Positions 1 to 9,981 are shown, counted from the first letter of the stretch. The stretch: 64,000 nucleotides of DNA from Torymus aiolomorphi (GCA_036365515.1 CM070875.1:90739128-90803127); one strand, 5' to 3'. Notes: generated by a model not told the origin, from the letters alone. A program made the numbers and translations.

Positions 1-53
1 CTGTAACTATCATGATTATAGCCTACTAATTTTCCTACGTTGGATTTATTATC

Positions 54-695
54 TCATTTACTACTTCTTTTTACTTCTGGATTTCTAACGAAAACTAAAC
101 TACCATAGATTTTTAAATTTTCTACATTTGGTTTTTTATTGAAAAATATTTCAAAAGGAGTTTTGTTTTCTACTGAGTTGGCTATTGTACGACTCTTTAA
201 ATAAGACACCGTTTTCATTATATCTGGCCAATATTTTGGATGTATTTTAGCCTCTCTTTGTAAAAATCTGCCCATATCCATCGCGGCTCTATTAAACCTT
301 TCTGTCACTCCATTTGATTCATGGACATAAGGTGGACAAGGTAACAACTTGATTCCTTTATCTTTTATGAACTTATAAATTTTGTGATTTAAATATTCTT
401 TTCTGTTATCACAGGGTACTTTTTTAATTCTTTTGTTTAATTGATTTTCGACTAAATTTACGTGATTTTCAAAACAATCAGCTACATCAGCTTTACCTTT
501 AAAGCAATAAATCCTACTACATTTACTGTAATCATCAATGAAACTTAAAAAGTACTTTTCTCCACCATAACCTGTGGTACTATGTGGACCGTTGAGATCC
601 GTATGAATCAATTCTAAATTTTCATTTGCACGATTTCTCTTATTCTGAAATGGTACATTAGCCATCTTACTTTGTATACAGTTTGCGCATTTCAT
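54..695 (-). pseudogene. Copia integrase core domain, decayed
   Basis: Codes 213 residues of a retroviral-type integrase core, the enzyme that inserts the element's cDNA. The first catalytic Asp is in HTDLNGP, the second in PCDNRKEY (where relatives usually have DNG), the Glu in HESNGVTERFNR. The upstream CANC motif completes the zinc-binding segment that begins in the preceding frame. A TGA at 54-56 interrupts the frame, and the sequence after it still reads as the copia linker. The start is not a true start codon of a gene: this is the middle of a polyprotein. DNG changed to DNR and the stop argue for an inactive copy. Confidence 0.85.
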
Positions 696-1029
696 TACAT
701 TTTTTCTAGTTTTTCTGGTAACTTAAGTCAAGTAACTTTTCATCAACTAATTTATTTAAGTATTGAAAATTTATATGGCCCAGTGCTCTATGCCATTTTT
801 CTTTAGTCGTTAGTTTCACAGTATTTGCAAAAATATGTTTATCAAAATTTTTATAAATAAAACTTTTCATTACATATAAATCATTTACTTTATCAGCTAC
901 TGCTACTAATTTTCGATTTTTATTGTAAATTTTTGCATTTTGATCTCTAGATACAATAGTGTTATTTACTGTAATTTTTGAAAAGCTTAATAAATTTTTC
1001 TTTCTTCCATTAACATAGTAAACATTTTT
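696..1029 (-). pseudogene. Copia gag-pre-integrase segment
   Basis: Same frame as the protease above it but separated by a stop at 1030-1032. Near the 3' end it reads WHRALGHINFQYLNKLV, the His pair of the copia H-H-C-C pre-integrase zinc finger; the Cys pair (CANC) lies just downstream in the integrase frame, reached by a one-base frameshift near 712. Too broken to be called as an ORF on its own, but the protein similarity is clear. Confidence 0.7.
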
Positions 1030-1290
1030 TTAAACAATTTCCTCTTTTCCATAATAAGTTTTAAAACAAGTTCTTATATTTCCTAACTTAGTAGCTTTTA
1101 AATTTTTGCCATGTGGCATTTTCACATCAATCGGTTTAGTTAATACAACAAAATTTTCAAAATATCTCTCATCGTTTATAATATGGTCAGTGCATCCACT
1201 GTCCAATAACCAATTTATCTGATTTTCATTATTTTCTTGATCTGTGTTTCTCTGGTTTGCTTCTGCGTGTTTGATCTCCATCAGCCAGGT
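1030..1290 (-). pseudogene. Copia aspartic protease
   Basis: Contains NWLLDSGCTDHI, the typical copia retropepsin active site (DSG) about 25 residues from the first Met shown at 1281, followed by a flap-like region. This enzyme would cut the Gag-Pol polyprotein. In the same frame upstream (1290-1430) the sequence is RG/GR-rich, as in the C-terminal RNA-binding tail of copia Gag, with stops. The frame ends at TAA 1030-1032, before the pre-integrase part. Confidence 0.75.
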
Positions 1291-1439
1291 TTCCGCCGAA
1301 GTATCATCGTTGGCTTGGCTTGTTTCTCTGCCTTGTTAGCTCGCTGCTCTGCCTCGTCCTTGGCCGCGGTGAGAGCTACCTCTTGAGTTGCCTCGCTGCT
1401 TTCCTCATAATCCTCGCTAACCTCTTCCTCTGTTATGTG

Positions 1440-1837
1440 AAACCGTTTATAATAATTTGAAAGGCTTTGAAATCTTACATATTATAAAATATTTTAGAAT
1501 CTTTTCATCGTAACAAAATTTACATGGAAACATTTTATAATATCTCAAAATATTTTTGTGTAATATTTTGAGAATATTTTTATAAGGTTTTTCAAATAAT
1601 TTAAATGAATTTCAAATCCTGTAAAAATGTTATAAAATATTTTATGAGAATATTTTTATAAGATGTTGAAATAATGTAAAAGGTTTTAAGAAATAATATG
1701 AGAATAAAATTTTCGAAAATAAACGTTAATGGTTTTTATTACATATGGCGACATTGATGATTTACAGTTAAATTACAATCTTACGTAAATGTATGACCAG
1801 ATCGATACATTACTGTTTAATGAAACTTAGAACTAAT
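1440..1837. other. AT-rich unassigned sequence
   Basis: No gene seen. It holds diverged internal repeats of an AATATTTT-G-AGAATATTTTTATAAG theme (about 1490-1700). May be old Copia flank. Confidence 0.5.
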
Positions 1838-2185
1838 GTTAGAATCACATTTTGTTTTAACACAGCTTAGGAAAAGTAATTAAGCAATTTTTTAACTTTG
1901 ATCCTTAGACATTTTCGTAATTTTTACATAAAATAAAGAAAATGTTAGAATATTAGAATGTTAGAATTACATTTTGTATTATACAGTTTAGCAAAAATAA
2001 TTAAGAAATTTTTTAGTTTGATCCTTTGACTTGTTCGTCATTTTTATATAAAGAAAAAAAAAACTGTTTTGGAATGTTAGAATCACATTTTGTAATACAG
2101 TTTAACGAAAATATTTAAGAAATTTTTTAACTTTGTTTGACTTTATCATCATTTTTATATAAAACATAGAGAAACTTATCAGTAA
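1838..2185. repeat. Three-copy tandem repeat, about 115-122 bp unit
   Basis: Copies begin with GTTAGAAT(C/T)ACATTTTGT at 1838, 1960 and 2076 and each continues through AATTAAG-AATTTTTTA and a TTTTTATATAAA segment. The copies differ by scattered substitutions and small indels, so the array is old. No coding potential. Confidence 0.8.
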
Positions 2186-2221
2186 TGTGTTAATCAATAC
2201 TCTGAGATCAGTATTGAATCT

Positions 2222-2223
<2 letters not shown>

Positions 2224-2263
<40 letters not shown>
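2224..2263. repeat. (TA)n microsatellite, left flank of gypsy insertion
   Basis: About 40 bp of alternating AT directly abuts the gypsy LTR; the other LTR is followed by the same repeat at 11176, so the element landed inside one TA run. Confidence 0.95.
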
Positions 2264-2266
<3 letters not shown>

Positions 2267-3428
2267 AACGGGGTGAATTTAAAAGAGGGTATTAATCCCT
2301 CTCTGGGATGCGCCAGGCGATGTACGGGCGTCTACTGCGCCCGGCTTTCGCTGTAGAAAGCTTAGGCCGCCTTCTACTAGACCCGGCGCCGCGCTCTGCC
2401 GCTGCCGCTGACTTCGGCGCACAATTCACCGGCGGCTAGATATGCACTAGCTTTACTTACTCTCGCCGGTGTCCCCGTACAACGCCGCTCAGGTTAACCT
2501 GAGCGACTTTCACTTACAATTTCCCCGTTGACGTTGCTCCTCTAGGAGGTGATGCCTCCGACTAGCTGCAGCTGCTGAAAAGGTAGAGGGCGGTATTCGG
2601 GGAGATAGGGAACGGTTACTCGCGAATTGACAGACTCGACACAAACGATGAAAAAGTAAAATAAAGAAGGTTTATTGATCAAAAGGAATCGCGCTAAGGG
2701 GCGCGAAGCCCGAGACTTACGCGGAGTCGGCCGGTCGCACGGCCGGCGCCACCGCGCCGCGAGACGCCACAAAATGGCCGCCGCGCTCTCGCACACGAGG
2801 CCGCTTGCCTCTACGCAGGCGGCGTCGGTTAGCCGCGCAACACTTCTTACGCGTGGCCGCTCGCACGCAAAATCTACGCGGCAAAAATACAAAAGAAGCG
2901 CACACTTACTTTGGCGCTGGCCAGCGCGTCGCCCGAGGTCTGTCCCTCTCTCTCTCTCTCACTCACGCTCTCGCACTCTTGCCTCCTCGCTGCGAGGCGT
3001 CGGGCCTCGTGGCTTCTCGAGCCTCGGCTGCCGCCTCTTTCTCTCTCTCCTCCTCTCACTCCTCCGCTGGTTGTGGCCCGGCCGGCGAAGGCAGCCGGAG
3101 TTGCGTCGCTGCGGGGCTGGCGGCGGATCGGAGGCGCGGAGGGCTATTCCGCAGGGCGGGATGCTGCACTCGCGGGGCACTCGGAAGCGCGGCACTCGAA
3201 AGGCGGGGGAGCACGTGCGCACCTGTTGCGCTACAGGACTAGACTGCCCATCAATGGCCGCGGCGTCCCTTCGGAGCGCCACGGCGGCGTCTTCTTCTTC
3301 TTCTTGCTTCGCCTCCTGCGCGTCCCGCTTGGCGCGCAGCGAGCCGCTGTACGTGCAAGCGCGCGCGATTCAAACCTCGCGGCGCGGTACACGCGCCTCT
3401 TTCGCCTTTATTGCCTGCACCCGTTACA
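2264..3428 (-). repeat. Gypsy 3' LTR (left copy)
   Basis: Begins TGTAACGGGG and ends CCCGTTACA on the plus strand, i.e. 5'-TG...CA-3' with short inverted ends. On the coding (minus) strand it holds AATAAA near 2670-2675 (plus GTTTATTGATC), a likely polyadenylation signal, and GC-rich sequence with a (CT)n tract near 2940-2965. Compared with the other LTR it lacks about 32 bp after 2710 and has a slightly different CT tract. ORFs seen inside on either strand are GC-rich artefacts. Confidence 0.92.
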
Positions 3429-3438
3429 CCCCCCACCC
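3429..3438 (-). other. Polypurine tract for plus-strand DNA priming
   Basis: On the minus strand GGGTGGGGGG lies immediately 5' of the LTR start TGTAACGG, the expected place for a polypurine tract. Confidence 0.85.
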
Positions 3439-3593
3439 AGATTTGGCGTACCCCGTACGCGACATCTGAAAAGAGGAAGGGCGCAGAAATAAGGCGAAAA
3501 CAACGGGTTAGGTGGAGGCTCTTCCTTTTATTCCAGCCTCTCGGGCACATCACCTATACACTATATACAACAATAAGCGCTAGGCGCGCAGCG
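3439..3593 (-). other. Gypsy 3' untranslated segment
   Basis: Short non-coding stretch between the integrase stop and the polypurine tract. No env or accessory frame fits here. Confidence 0.6.
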
Positions 3594-4538
3594 CTACGGA
3601 GGCTTGCGGGAACGACCGCGTCCCCTGCGAGGAGCATTCGGGGCTCGCTGTCCTACCGAAGTTGGTTCGGCGGGACCCGTAGTTGCGCCGCGCGCCCTTC
3701 GCGGTCTCCCCCGCGTGCTCTCGGGGGGCTCCCCTGTCCCCTGAGGGGCGGGTGGTTCGCTCGCAGGCGTTCCCCTGGGGTCGCCTTCCGCGTCGACTCC
3801 ATTCGACTCAGGCGACTCACCGCGATAGGGCTTAAGCTGGTCAGCGGCCACTATCTCCTCAATTTGGCCCCCCTCACCTACCAATCTGTAGGTGTTGGAG
3901 CCTAGCACGGCCGTAATCCAATACGGCCCTTCAAACCTAGGCGCTAGTTTCGCCGCGACGCCCTTCGCGGTCGAGGAGAGTGGGTGGCTGCGCTTCCAGA
4001 CCCTGTCTCCCGGCTTGAAATCTGGCTCTCGCCTGCCGGCGTCATAATAGCTGGCTTGGCGATCTTGAGCCGCTCTCGCCTGCGAGGCGGCTCGTTGATG
4101 AAGGTTTGGAAGGGCGTCGAGCCGCTCCCTCCAACGGGCCAAACTTTCTTCTTGTGCCGGGGTCTCTGCTGCGACCTCTTGCAGCCTACGCTGCGTACCA
4201 GGGGGCTCTGGCTGCCTACCGTAAAGCAACATGGCGGGGCTGACTCCGGTAGAGCTATGCACCGCCGTATTCATGGCGAAGAGAAGTTCCGGAAGCTTAT
4301 CGTTCCATGTGGTGTGCCGCTCCTTAAGGTAAGAGGCGACCATCGTTTTTAAAGTACGATTGGCGCGCTCCACCGGATTAGCCTGCGGGTGGTAGGTGGG
4401 AGTGTTGGTGTGATGCACACCTCGCTCCCTCAAGAATTCCTCTACGACACGATTCTTGAACTCTGTGCCGTTGTCGGAGAGAAACACTTCTGGGCAACCG
4501 AACCGGAGGAAAACCTTCCGGTCCAATTCTCCTACCAC
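3594..4538 (-). pseudogene. Gypsy integrase, second half (core D/E and GPY/F domain), separated from pol by a stop
   Basis: Codes 314 residues. The core contains the second catalytic Asp (LSDNGTEF) and the Glu (HPQANPVERANR), spaced as in integrases. Further on FEGPYWI with RVWKRSHPL upstream is the C-terminal GPY/F module of gypsy integrases. The last roughly 90 residues are Pro/Gly/Arg-rich (GRPRRARG, RRGRGRSRKPP), low complexity and basic; no chromodomain is visible. It is in the same frame as the upstream pol segment, separated by one TAG at 4578-4580, so it is the continuation of pol rather than its own gene. The methionine at 4538 is not a natural start. Confidence 0.9.
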
Positions 4539-4577
4539 CGTCTTTGCGTTAGCCTTCCGTATCGGCGAAGCCTCCGC

Positions 4578-5650
4578 CTACCTGGAGAAAAGGTCTTGAA
4601 ACACCACAATGTATTCAAAACCTTTAGAGGTGCGAGGCAGCGGTCCTATTATGTCTCCAGCGACGACCTGCCAGGGTCTGTCGACGACTCGTCGACCCAT
4701 GAGGCCGGCTGGAGCTCTTTGTTCCACCTTAAACCGCTGACACGTTTCGCAGTGGCGCACGTACTCTTGCGTTTCCGCGTAGTAACGTGGCCAGTAGTAG
4801 CGCAGGGCTACCCTGGCAAACGTCTTTTCTCGTCCGAGATGTCCAGCGGTGGCGTCGTCATGGCACTCTTGCAACACCTCGCGACGATGCTCCTCTGGTA
4901 CTACCAGCTTCCAAGCATCCTCATCGTCGCCGAGGGCCGCGTCAACGTCCGGGTTCGGTCGGTACCGGTAAAGGTTGCCCGCGACGAGTTTGTAGGTTGG
5001 AAAATCGTTGGGTTGCTCTCGGACTTTGGCGCTCCACTCTCGATACCACGCGTCCTCGGTGTCCGTTGACCAGGACACCGCAGCCACCTCCGGGCCTTCC
5101 TCATCCTCGTACATCCGGGAGAGGGCGTCGGCCACGTGGTTCAAGGCGCCTTTTCGATGCTCGATCGAAAACTTGTGGCCTTGCAACTCCAACGCCCACC
5201 GAGCGAGCCTGCTCGTGGGATTTTTCATCTGACAGAGCCACCGCAGACTGCTGTGGTCTGTCACAACCCTAAACTCGTGGCCTTCGATGTAAGGGCGAAA
5301 CTTCTGTATCGCCCAGACCACCGCGAGGCACTCCCTCTCCGTAACGCTATAGTTTCGCTCTGCCGGGGTTAACACCCGGCTCGCGAACTCGATCACCCGC
5401 TCTTGGGTCTCTACTTCCTGTAACAGCACCGCGCCAAGGCCTACATCGCTCGCATCGGTCTGCACGATGAAAAGGCCGTCGGGATCAAGGCGATGTAGGA
5501 CCGGAGCGGTCATAATCATCGCCTTCAACAACTCGAAGGCGCGTTGCTGCTCGTCGAGCCACTCGTACTTCTGGTTCTTCTTCGTCAGACTCGTGAGCGG
5601 CTCGGCGATCGTGGCATAGTTCGGGATGAACTTCCTATACCACGATGAAG
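4578..5650 (-). pseudogene. Gypsy RNase H and integrase first half
   Basis: The frame is open from about 5650 down to TAG 4578-4580. RNase H: TDASDVGLGA (first Asp), TERECLAVVW (Glu), VTDHSSLRW (Asp) and HVADALSR (last Asp). Then the integrase zinc finger, ECHDDATAGHLG followed by CETCQRFK, then the first core Asp in GDIIGPL. The stop replaces a residue right after LFSR, where gypsy integrases usually have Trp; a TGG to TAG change is the simple explanation. The upstream frame join to RT is lost by a one-base frameshift near 5650. Confidence 0.9.
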
Positions 5651-7087
5651 TACCAGGAATCGGCGCAGCTGTCTCAGATTCCGCGGCTGCGGAAAATTCT
5701 TGATTGGCTCGATCTTGGCCGGGTTCGGCCTCGTGCTGTCCCGGTTAACCAAGAAGCCCAAATATGCTACCTCTTGCTTGCAGAAAACACATTTTTCTGC
5801 GTTGAGGGTTAGTCCAGCGGCGACGAGCCTTTCCAACACCCTTTTCAAGCACTTCTTATGCTCCTCGAACGTTTCTGCGACTACGATGATGTCGTCGAGG
5901 TAGGCGTAGACGTAAGGCTCCAGCTCGGGTCCGAGCACTTGGTCAATGAGCCGCTGGAAGGTGGCCGGCGCGTTCGTCAGTCCGTACGGCATCCGCCGGA
6001 ACTGGAACAGGCCCAGCCCCGGCACCGTGAAAGCGGTGATGGGCCGCGCCTCCTCCGCTAACGGTATCTGATGATACGCGCTCTTGAGGTCAAGCGTGGA
6101 GATGAACTTCGCCTTCCTCAATTTCCGCAGAATATCCTGCATATTCGGCAGAGGATAGGCGTCGGGTTCGGTGACTGCATTCACCTTCCGCAGATCGTTG
6201 CAGAACCGTCGTGTGCCGTCACTCTTCGGCGCCATCACGACGGGCCTCGACCACCCGCTCTTGGAGGGCTCGATGATGCCTTGGTTCAGCATTTCGCAAA
6301 CCTGGCGATGCATCTCCTCCTGCACCTTATCCGACACTGGATAATGGCGCTGCTTGATTGGTCGAGCGTTTCCTACATGAATCTCATGCTCCATGCCTCT
6401 GACGCAACCTAATCTTGGCGGGAACTTGCCTAGGACCTCGTCCACCATGGCCTTCAGCTCCTCTCGCTGAAGGTCTGTAGCGTCCTCGAGCCCAATTGCC
6501 GCCACCGAGCTAGGATCGGGGGTCAAGCTGGCTACTTCCAGCTCGACGTAGGCTTCCGTCTCCTTACAGAATAGCCTATCCGTATCCGGGTCTAGTACGG
6601 CCCTGAACGCTCGTACAAAGTTGACTCCTAAGTAGCAATCGGCATCTAAATTCGGCATTATGGCGACTCGGATATTGCGAGTGAGGCCAGCCACAGTGAT
6701 GGGCAGCATCACGTGGCCTAGCAAGGGGCTGCGGCTTCCATCCGCTAGCCTTACCCCTCTCTTCTCGGACGCTACAAACTCCCGGTCCAGCGCTGTAGCT
6801 AGTTGGAGTCCGACGGAGCCCATCACCGTCGTGGATGCTCCCGGGTCCAACAAAGCGCGGAGATTAAACTCGCCGACCTCAATTCGCAGCCACCACCTTG
6901 TTTCTGCGTCGGTCGGTTGCTTCACCGAGGCCTCTCCTCGGTTCGCAACTGGCGAGGGTACCGCGGACTCTTTCGCGGCAGGGCGGCTATCGCACGCGGG
7001 CAAAACATCTTCGGTTTTGGGGATCTCGTCGGGGAGGGGGGCGGTAGTGATCCCCTCTACGCGCTCCCTTTCCCGTTTCCCGCACAA
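5585..7087 (-). pseudogene. Gypsy protease and reverse transcriptase, frameshifted at the 3' end
   Basis: Codes protease then RT. The protease active site reads LLDPGASTTVMG, with Pro where retropepsins have Ser or Thr (DSG/DTG); ADCYLGVNF is the second part of the fold. RT motifs: WSRPVVMAPKSDGTRRF, then LDLKSAYHQI, FRRMPYGLTNAPATFQ and the catalytic YAYLDDIIV, followed by the thumb (QEVAYLGFLV). After LRQLRRFL the frame leaves the RT-RNase H connection; the lost residues continue one frame over, so a single base is missing near 5650. The frame overlaps the gag end by 31 nt in the -1 frame, and GGGAAAC at 7075-7081 suits -1 frameshifting; the ATG at 7087 is therefore probably not used. Confidence 0.9.
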
Positions 7088-8754
7088 TTAGGGCAGTAGC
7101 GCGCTATATATCCGACAAGGCCGCATGAGTAGCAACTCAGCGGCGGCCTTAGTCCTTTCGGAGGGTTACCCTCGGGGCTGGCGGAGGGCGCGGAGCTGTT
7201 CGGTGGGCTCGTCGCCTTCGCCCCCTGCCTCGGTTCTGGGGGCCTCCTTGCCCCGCCACGCCCAGATGGCTGGTTACCGCGCCCTCTGCGCGGCCCAGGG
7301 GGCGTATTTCGCCCGGAGCGCTCTCCTCCGGAGCCTCGCCGGTCGGAGAGACGCTCGCTTAGCACTCGCCGAAGCATTTCCTCCAAGCCCTCCAGCTTGG
7401 CGTCCTTCTCGACCACCGCAGCAGCCACTTTGCCTTCCTTGGCATCGCCTTTCGGCTTTCGTGGCGCGTCGGTGTTTGCCGGCGGTTTATACGCCATTTC
7501 CGGCAGTAGCGCCGCTGTTGGCGGTGGTGGAGGTCGGAACGTCTTGGAATTCTCCAACGTTTGCTCCGCGTCCACTGCCAACTCCAGTAGCTCCTCTACT
7601 GTGCTGAAGTCTGACCTACGGACCATCGCTTGCAGCTGGGGCCGTAGGTTTCGGTGCAGCTGATCCAGCTGTTGCTCCGAGCTTGGGGGCGGCGATATCT
7701 TCCTCACTATCGCAATGAGGCACGTGATATAATCTCTCACGGCCTCGTCCGCCCCTTGGGTGCGGTTGTTCGCCTCTGCTATCAACCGCTGCTGGTACCT
7801 CTTCGTCGTCCCGTACCAGCGTTTCGCTGCAGTCACGAAATCTTGCCACGTGGCCCATTTCTCTTTCTCATTACGGTACCACGTGGCCGCCATGTCAGTG
7901 AACAGCTCTGACAACGACGACAACACCTCTTCTTCGGAGAGGTTTGCCAGGACTCGACAGTCCTCCAGCCTCGCTAGGAATACATCGATACTCTGGCTCT
8001 TCGCCCCACAGAATCGAATTTGCCATTTCCTCACGATTTGGCCTATGTCTCGCGAGTGGAACATACTCGACCTCGAGAAGTTCCCTGTCGCGCCTGGCGC
8101 GCCATATATCGGCCAGCTCGAGCCTCTCTCCGAACTTCGGCGGTCACCCCCCACCCAGGCTGCGTTTACTCCTTGTAAACCAGCCTGACCATCACGCCGT
8201 ACTGGCGGTGGTGTCGATTGCGGACCGATCCACGTATCGTTGCCGGTGACGGTGTACGTGTCTTCAAACTGCAAGTTGTGACCTTGCCTAGGTTCCGCTA
8301 TATGCGTGTTGGAAGCGGCGTGTCGCTGTTGGTTTAAAACCAACTCCTCCAGCAACCTTACTTTCGCTATTAATTCCGCTAATAGCGAGCTGACTTCCCG
8401 AGGGATATAAAACTCGGAGCCGTCCTTTGCCAGGAGGCGAAGCATCTCTCCTGGCTGCGCTTGTTGGTCGTCGCCGCGAGTTTCTTCTTCTTCGCTGTCC
8501 TGCTGCTGTAGAGGTAGCTGTGTGCGTTGCTCCTTTTGTTGTTGCGTAGTGTCCCGGTTACTGACTGTGGCGTTTGGGTGTGGTGAGTGCTGGGTGTCGG
8601 ACACGGCTTCCGCCGTCGTCCTACGCAGTATCTCCAATATCTGCTCGCTTTTGAGCACTACGTCCAGAGGGTGTAAATCCCAACTGGACGCTTCGACGAA
8701 GGAGCCGTCGTCTTCTAACAGGATCCTCCGTAAGAGGTTTTCCCTTAGTGCCAT
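7057..8754 (-). CDS. gag: Gypsy Gag with retrotrans_gag-like capsid and one zinc knuckle (His replaced by Tyr)
   Basis: Intact 565-residue frame. The middle (about residues 235-400) is capsid-like: QIVRKWQIRFCGAKSQSIDVFLARLED, then AATWYRNEKEKWATWQDFVTA and the downstream QRLIAEANNRTQGADEAVRDYI, as in gypsy/retrotrans_gag. The C-terminal 120 residues are RG/RR-rich (PGPRRGRGNQPSGRGG), as in nucleocapsid. The zinc knuckle is CYSCGLVGYIARYC: spacing fits C-X2-C-X4-H-X4-C but His is Tyr, a one-base change. Gag would form the particle and bind RNA. ATG 8754 is the first Met of the frame; a 64-residue frame ends 36 nt upstream. Confidence 0.9.
   Translation of the reverse strand: MALRENLLRRILLEDDGSFVEASSWDLHPLDVVLKSEQILEILRRTTAEAVSDTQHSPHPNATVSNRDTTQQQKEQRTQLPLQQQDSEEEETRGDDQQAQPGEMLRLLAKDGSEFYIPREVSSLLAELIAKVRLLEELVLNQQRHAASNTHIAEPRQGHNLQFEDTYTVTGNDTWIGPQSTPPPVRRDGQAGLQGVNAAWVGGDRRSSERGSSWPIYGAPGATGNFSRSSMFHSRDIGQIVRKWQIRFCGAKSQSIDVFLARLEDCRVLANLSEEEVLSSLSELFTDMAATWYRNEKEKWATWQDFVTAAKRWYGTTKRYQQRLIAEANNRTQGADEAVRDYITCLIAIVRKISPPPSSEQQLDQLHRNLRPQLQAMVRRSDFSTVEELLELAVDAEQTLENSKTFRPPPPPTAALLPEMAYKPPANTDAPRKPKGDAKEGKVAAAVVEKDAKLEGLEEMLRRVLSERLSDRRGSGGERSGRNTPPGPRRGRGNQPSGRGGARRPPEPRQGAKATSPPNSSAPSASPEGNPPKGLRPPLSCYSCGLVGYIARYCPNCAGNGKGSA
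7075..7081 (-). promoter_or_regulatory. -1 ribosomal frameshift slippery heptamer at gag/pro overlap
   Basis: GGGAAAC in the gag frame reads G GGA AAC (X XXY YYZ). Slipping back one base continues into the protease-RT frame with CGG GAA AGG. The gag stop is 16-18 nt further at 7057-7059. The same heptamer is known from retroviral gag-pro junctions. Confidence 0.75.
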
Positions 8755-8790
8755 CCGCCGGGGGATTAGATCCCCCGGCTCTTCCGGCTC

Positions 8791-8985
8791 CTAGAAGTCT
8801 TGAGGCGTGTAGTTACCCAGCACCCACTGGCTTAGCCTGTGCATTCTCAAGAATGTGGAGTCGTGTCGCCTCAATTGCAACTCCGACAGGTGGCTATCGA
8901 TCTCGCTTAGCGAGATCGACCACACCCAATCCTCCACAGCTTCCTGGATGTTGTACGACATCGTTCGCTGGTTGTGCGTGTGCAA
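8791..8985 (-). CDS. Small upstream frame before gag
   Basis: 64 codons (MHTHNQRTMSYN... ending YTPQDF) in the leader, stop 36 nt before the gag ATG. It contains acidic and amphipathic stretches (AVEDWVWSISLSEIDSHLSEL). No known family recognised. It may be an upstream ORF that tunes gag translation or a degenerate gag N-terminus; the spacing favours the first. Low confidence that it is translated. Confidence 0.35.
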   Translation of the reverse strand: MHTHNQRTMSYNIQEAVEDWVWSISLSEIDSHLSELQLRRHDSTFLRMHRLSQWVLGNYTPQDF

Positions 8986-9961
8986 GGGGATTCCTCTTCA
9001 ATCCCGTAATTTATAATGCTTTTGCACGGCCAGTGGTATCCTTCACAAGGTACCTACTGGATTACCACTGGCTCAGGAAGTAACGATCTTCCCAACTGGT
9101 GGTTTAGTCTTTACGCTATACCGAGGTTAGCTCGCTTTTACTCACTTGCCTGGAGGTTATGTCGCTTTTGGCGTATTGCGCAAGCGTAATAGTCTCCCGC
9201 GCAACCGATTCCCGGTCAAAACTGAAATTCGCGATTTTCGGGCGCTGCGCATGCGCGGCACTAAAATCACTATGTGTATCAGTACCGCCGCCGCATGCGC
9301 AGACGATTCTGCGGGTAAAAACAAAAATTTGATTTTTCGACCTTTTGCGCATGCGCAAAACCGAAATTAGTGAATATACCCACCTCCTCGTGGGATGGGC
9401 AACCGAATTCGCGATAGTGATTTTTCACTTTTTATTTTCGGATTCTGCGCATGCGCGGGCCCAAAATTACTGCGCGTGCACCTTACGGTATCCCCCGCGC
9501 AGGCGTCTTCGCGAATTAAGCCCTAAATCCGAAAATCCAAACGAAATCCCCGATATTTAAATATTGGGTGCGTAATTCGTTAGTTTACTCCCCGGTGTGC
9601 ACGTGTGGTGACGAACAAAGAGATAAAACGCTAGGACCTATATAAAACAATTTTAATAAATTTTATAATATAATACATAATTAATAGATAATTGCTACCT
9701 AATCTCTTTGTCGTCCTCGCTAAATACTTCAACAAATGCTCGGGCTTCACAAGCAATGTTCCTCACTAAATACGTGCAGACCGGGTAAATTCCTCCAAGC
9801 AAGGTTAGAAACCACCAGTTGGTTACCCTTGCACACACTGTACACTTTGTAATAATTAATTATCACCGCGATAATTAATTATTCGCAACGCGCGTCTCGA
9901 CCAGTTTCGACGATCAACCAATTACTGTAAAATTCGCCGTTCCCTAATCTAATGTGCTGCA
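8986..9961 (-). other. Gypsy 5' untranslated leader with four GCGCATGCGC-like palindromes
   Basis: About 1 kb between the primer site and the coding part. The segment 9240-9460 contains GCGCATGCGC cores at 9246-9257, 9292-9301 (CCGCATGCGC), 9345-9356 and 9446-9457. These match the NRF-1/Erect-wing binding consensus. The part 9640-9900 is AT-rich with an ATAATTAATTATCACCGCGATAATTAATTAT dyad near 9850-9885. No coding signal. Confidence 0.6.
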
Positions 9962-9979
9962 ACACGTTAATGGGCGCCA
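9962..9979 (-). other. tRNA primer-binding site
   Basis: On the minus strand TGGCGCCCATTAACGTGT starts two bases after the LTR end. TGG at its start pairs with the tRNA CCA end, and TGGCGCCC is a common retroelement primer site. I cannot name the tRNA from sequence alone. Confidence 0.8.
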
Positions 9980-9981
9980 GT

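Larger units (their letters stand above)
1..1430 (-). mobile_element. Ty1/copia-type retrotransposon fragment (gag tail, protease, pre-integrase, integrase), runs off the left edge
   Basis: Read on the minus strand the order is an RG-rich gag tail (about 1430-1290), an aspartic protease, a gag-pre-integrase zinc-binding segment and an integrase core, which is the copia order (protease then integrase before RT). The frame carries stops near 1030 and 54 and a frameshift near 712, so it is dead. After the stop at 54-56 the frame continues in copia style (a GKLVGY-like segment) to base 1, so more of the element lies outside the window. No LTR of this element is visible; the 5' side ends in AT-rich sequence near 1440. 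Confidence 0.85.

Noticed and set aside
2675..3469. Long GC-rich frames on both strands of the LTRs (also at 10523-11351 and 33921-34589)
   Set aside because: They overlap in up to five frames, are rich in R, A, S and L, and lie wholly inside LTRs that are duplicated elsewhere; no domain. GC-rich composition explains the lack of stops.
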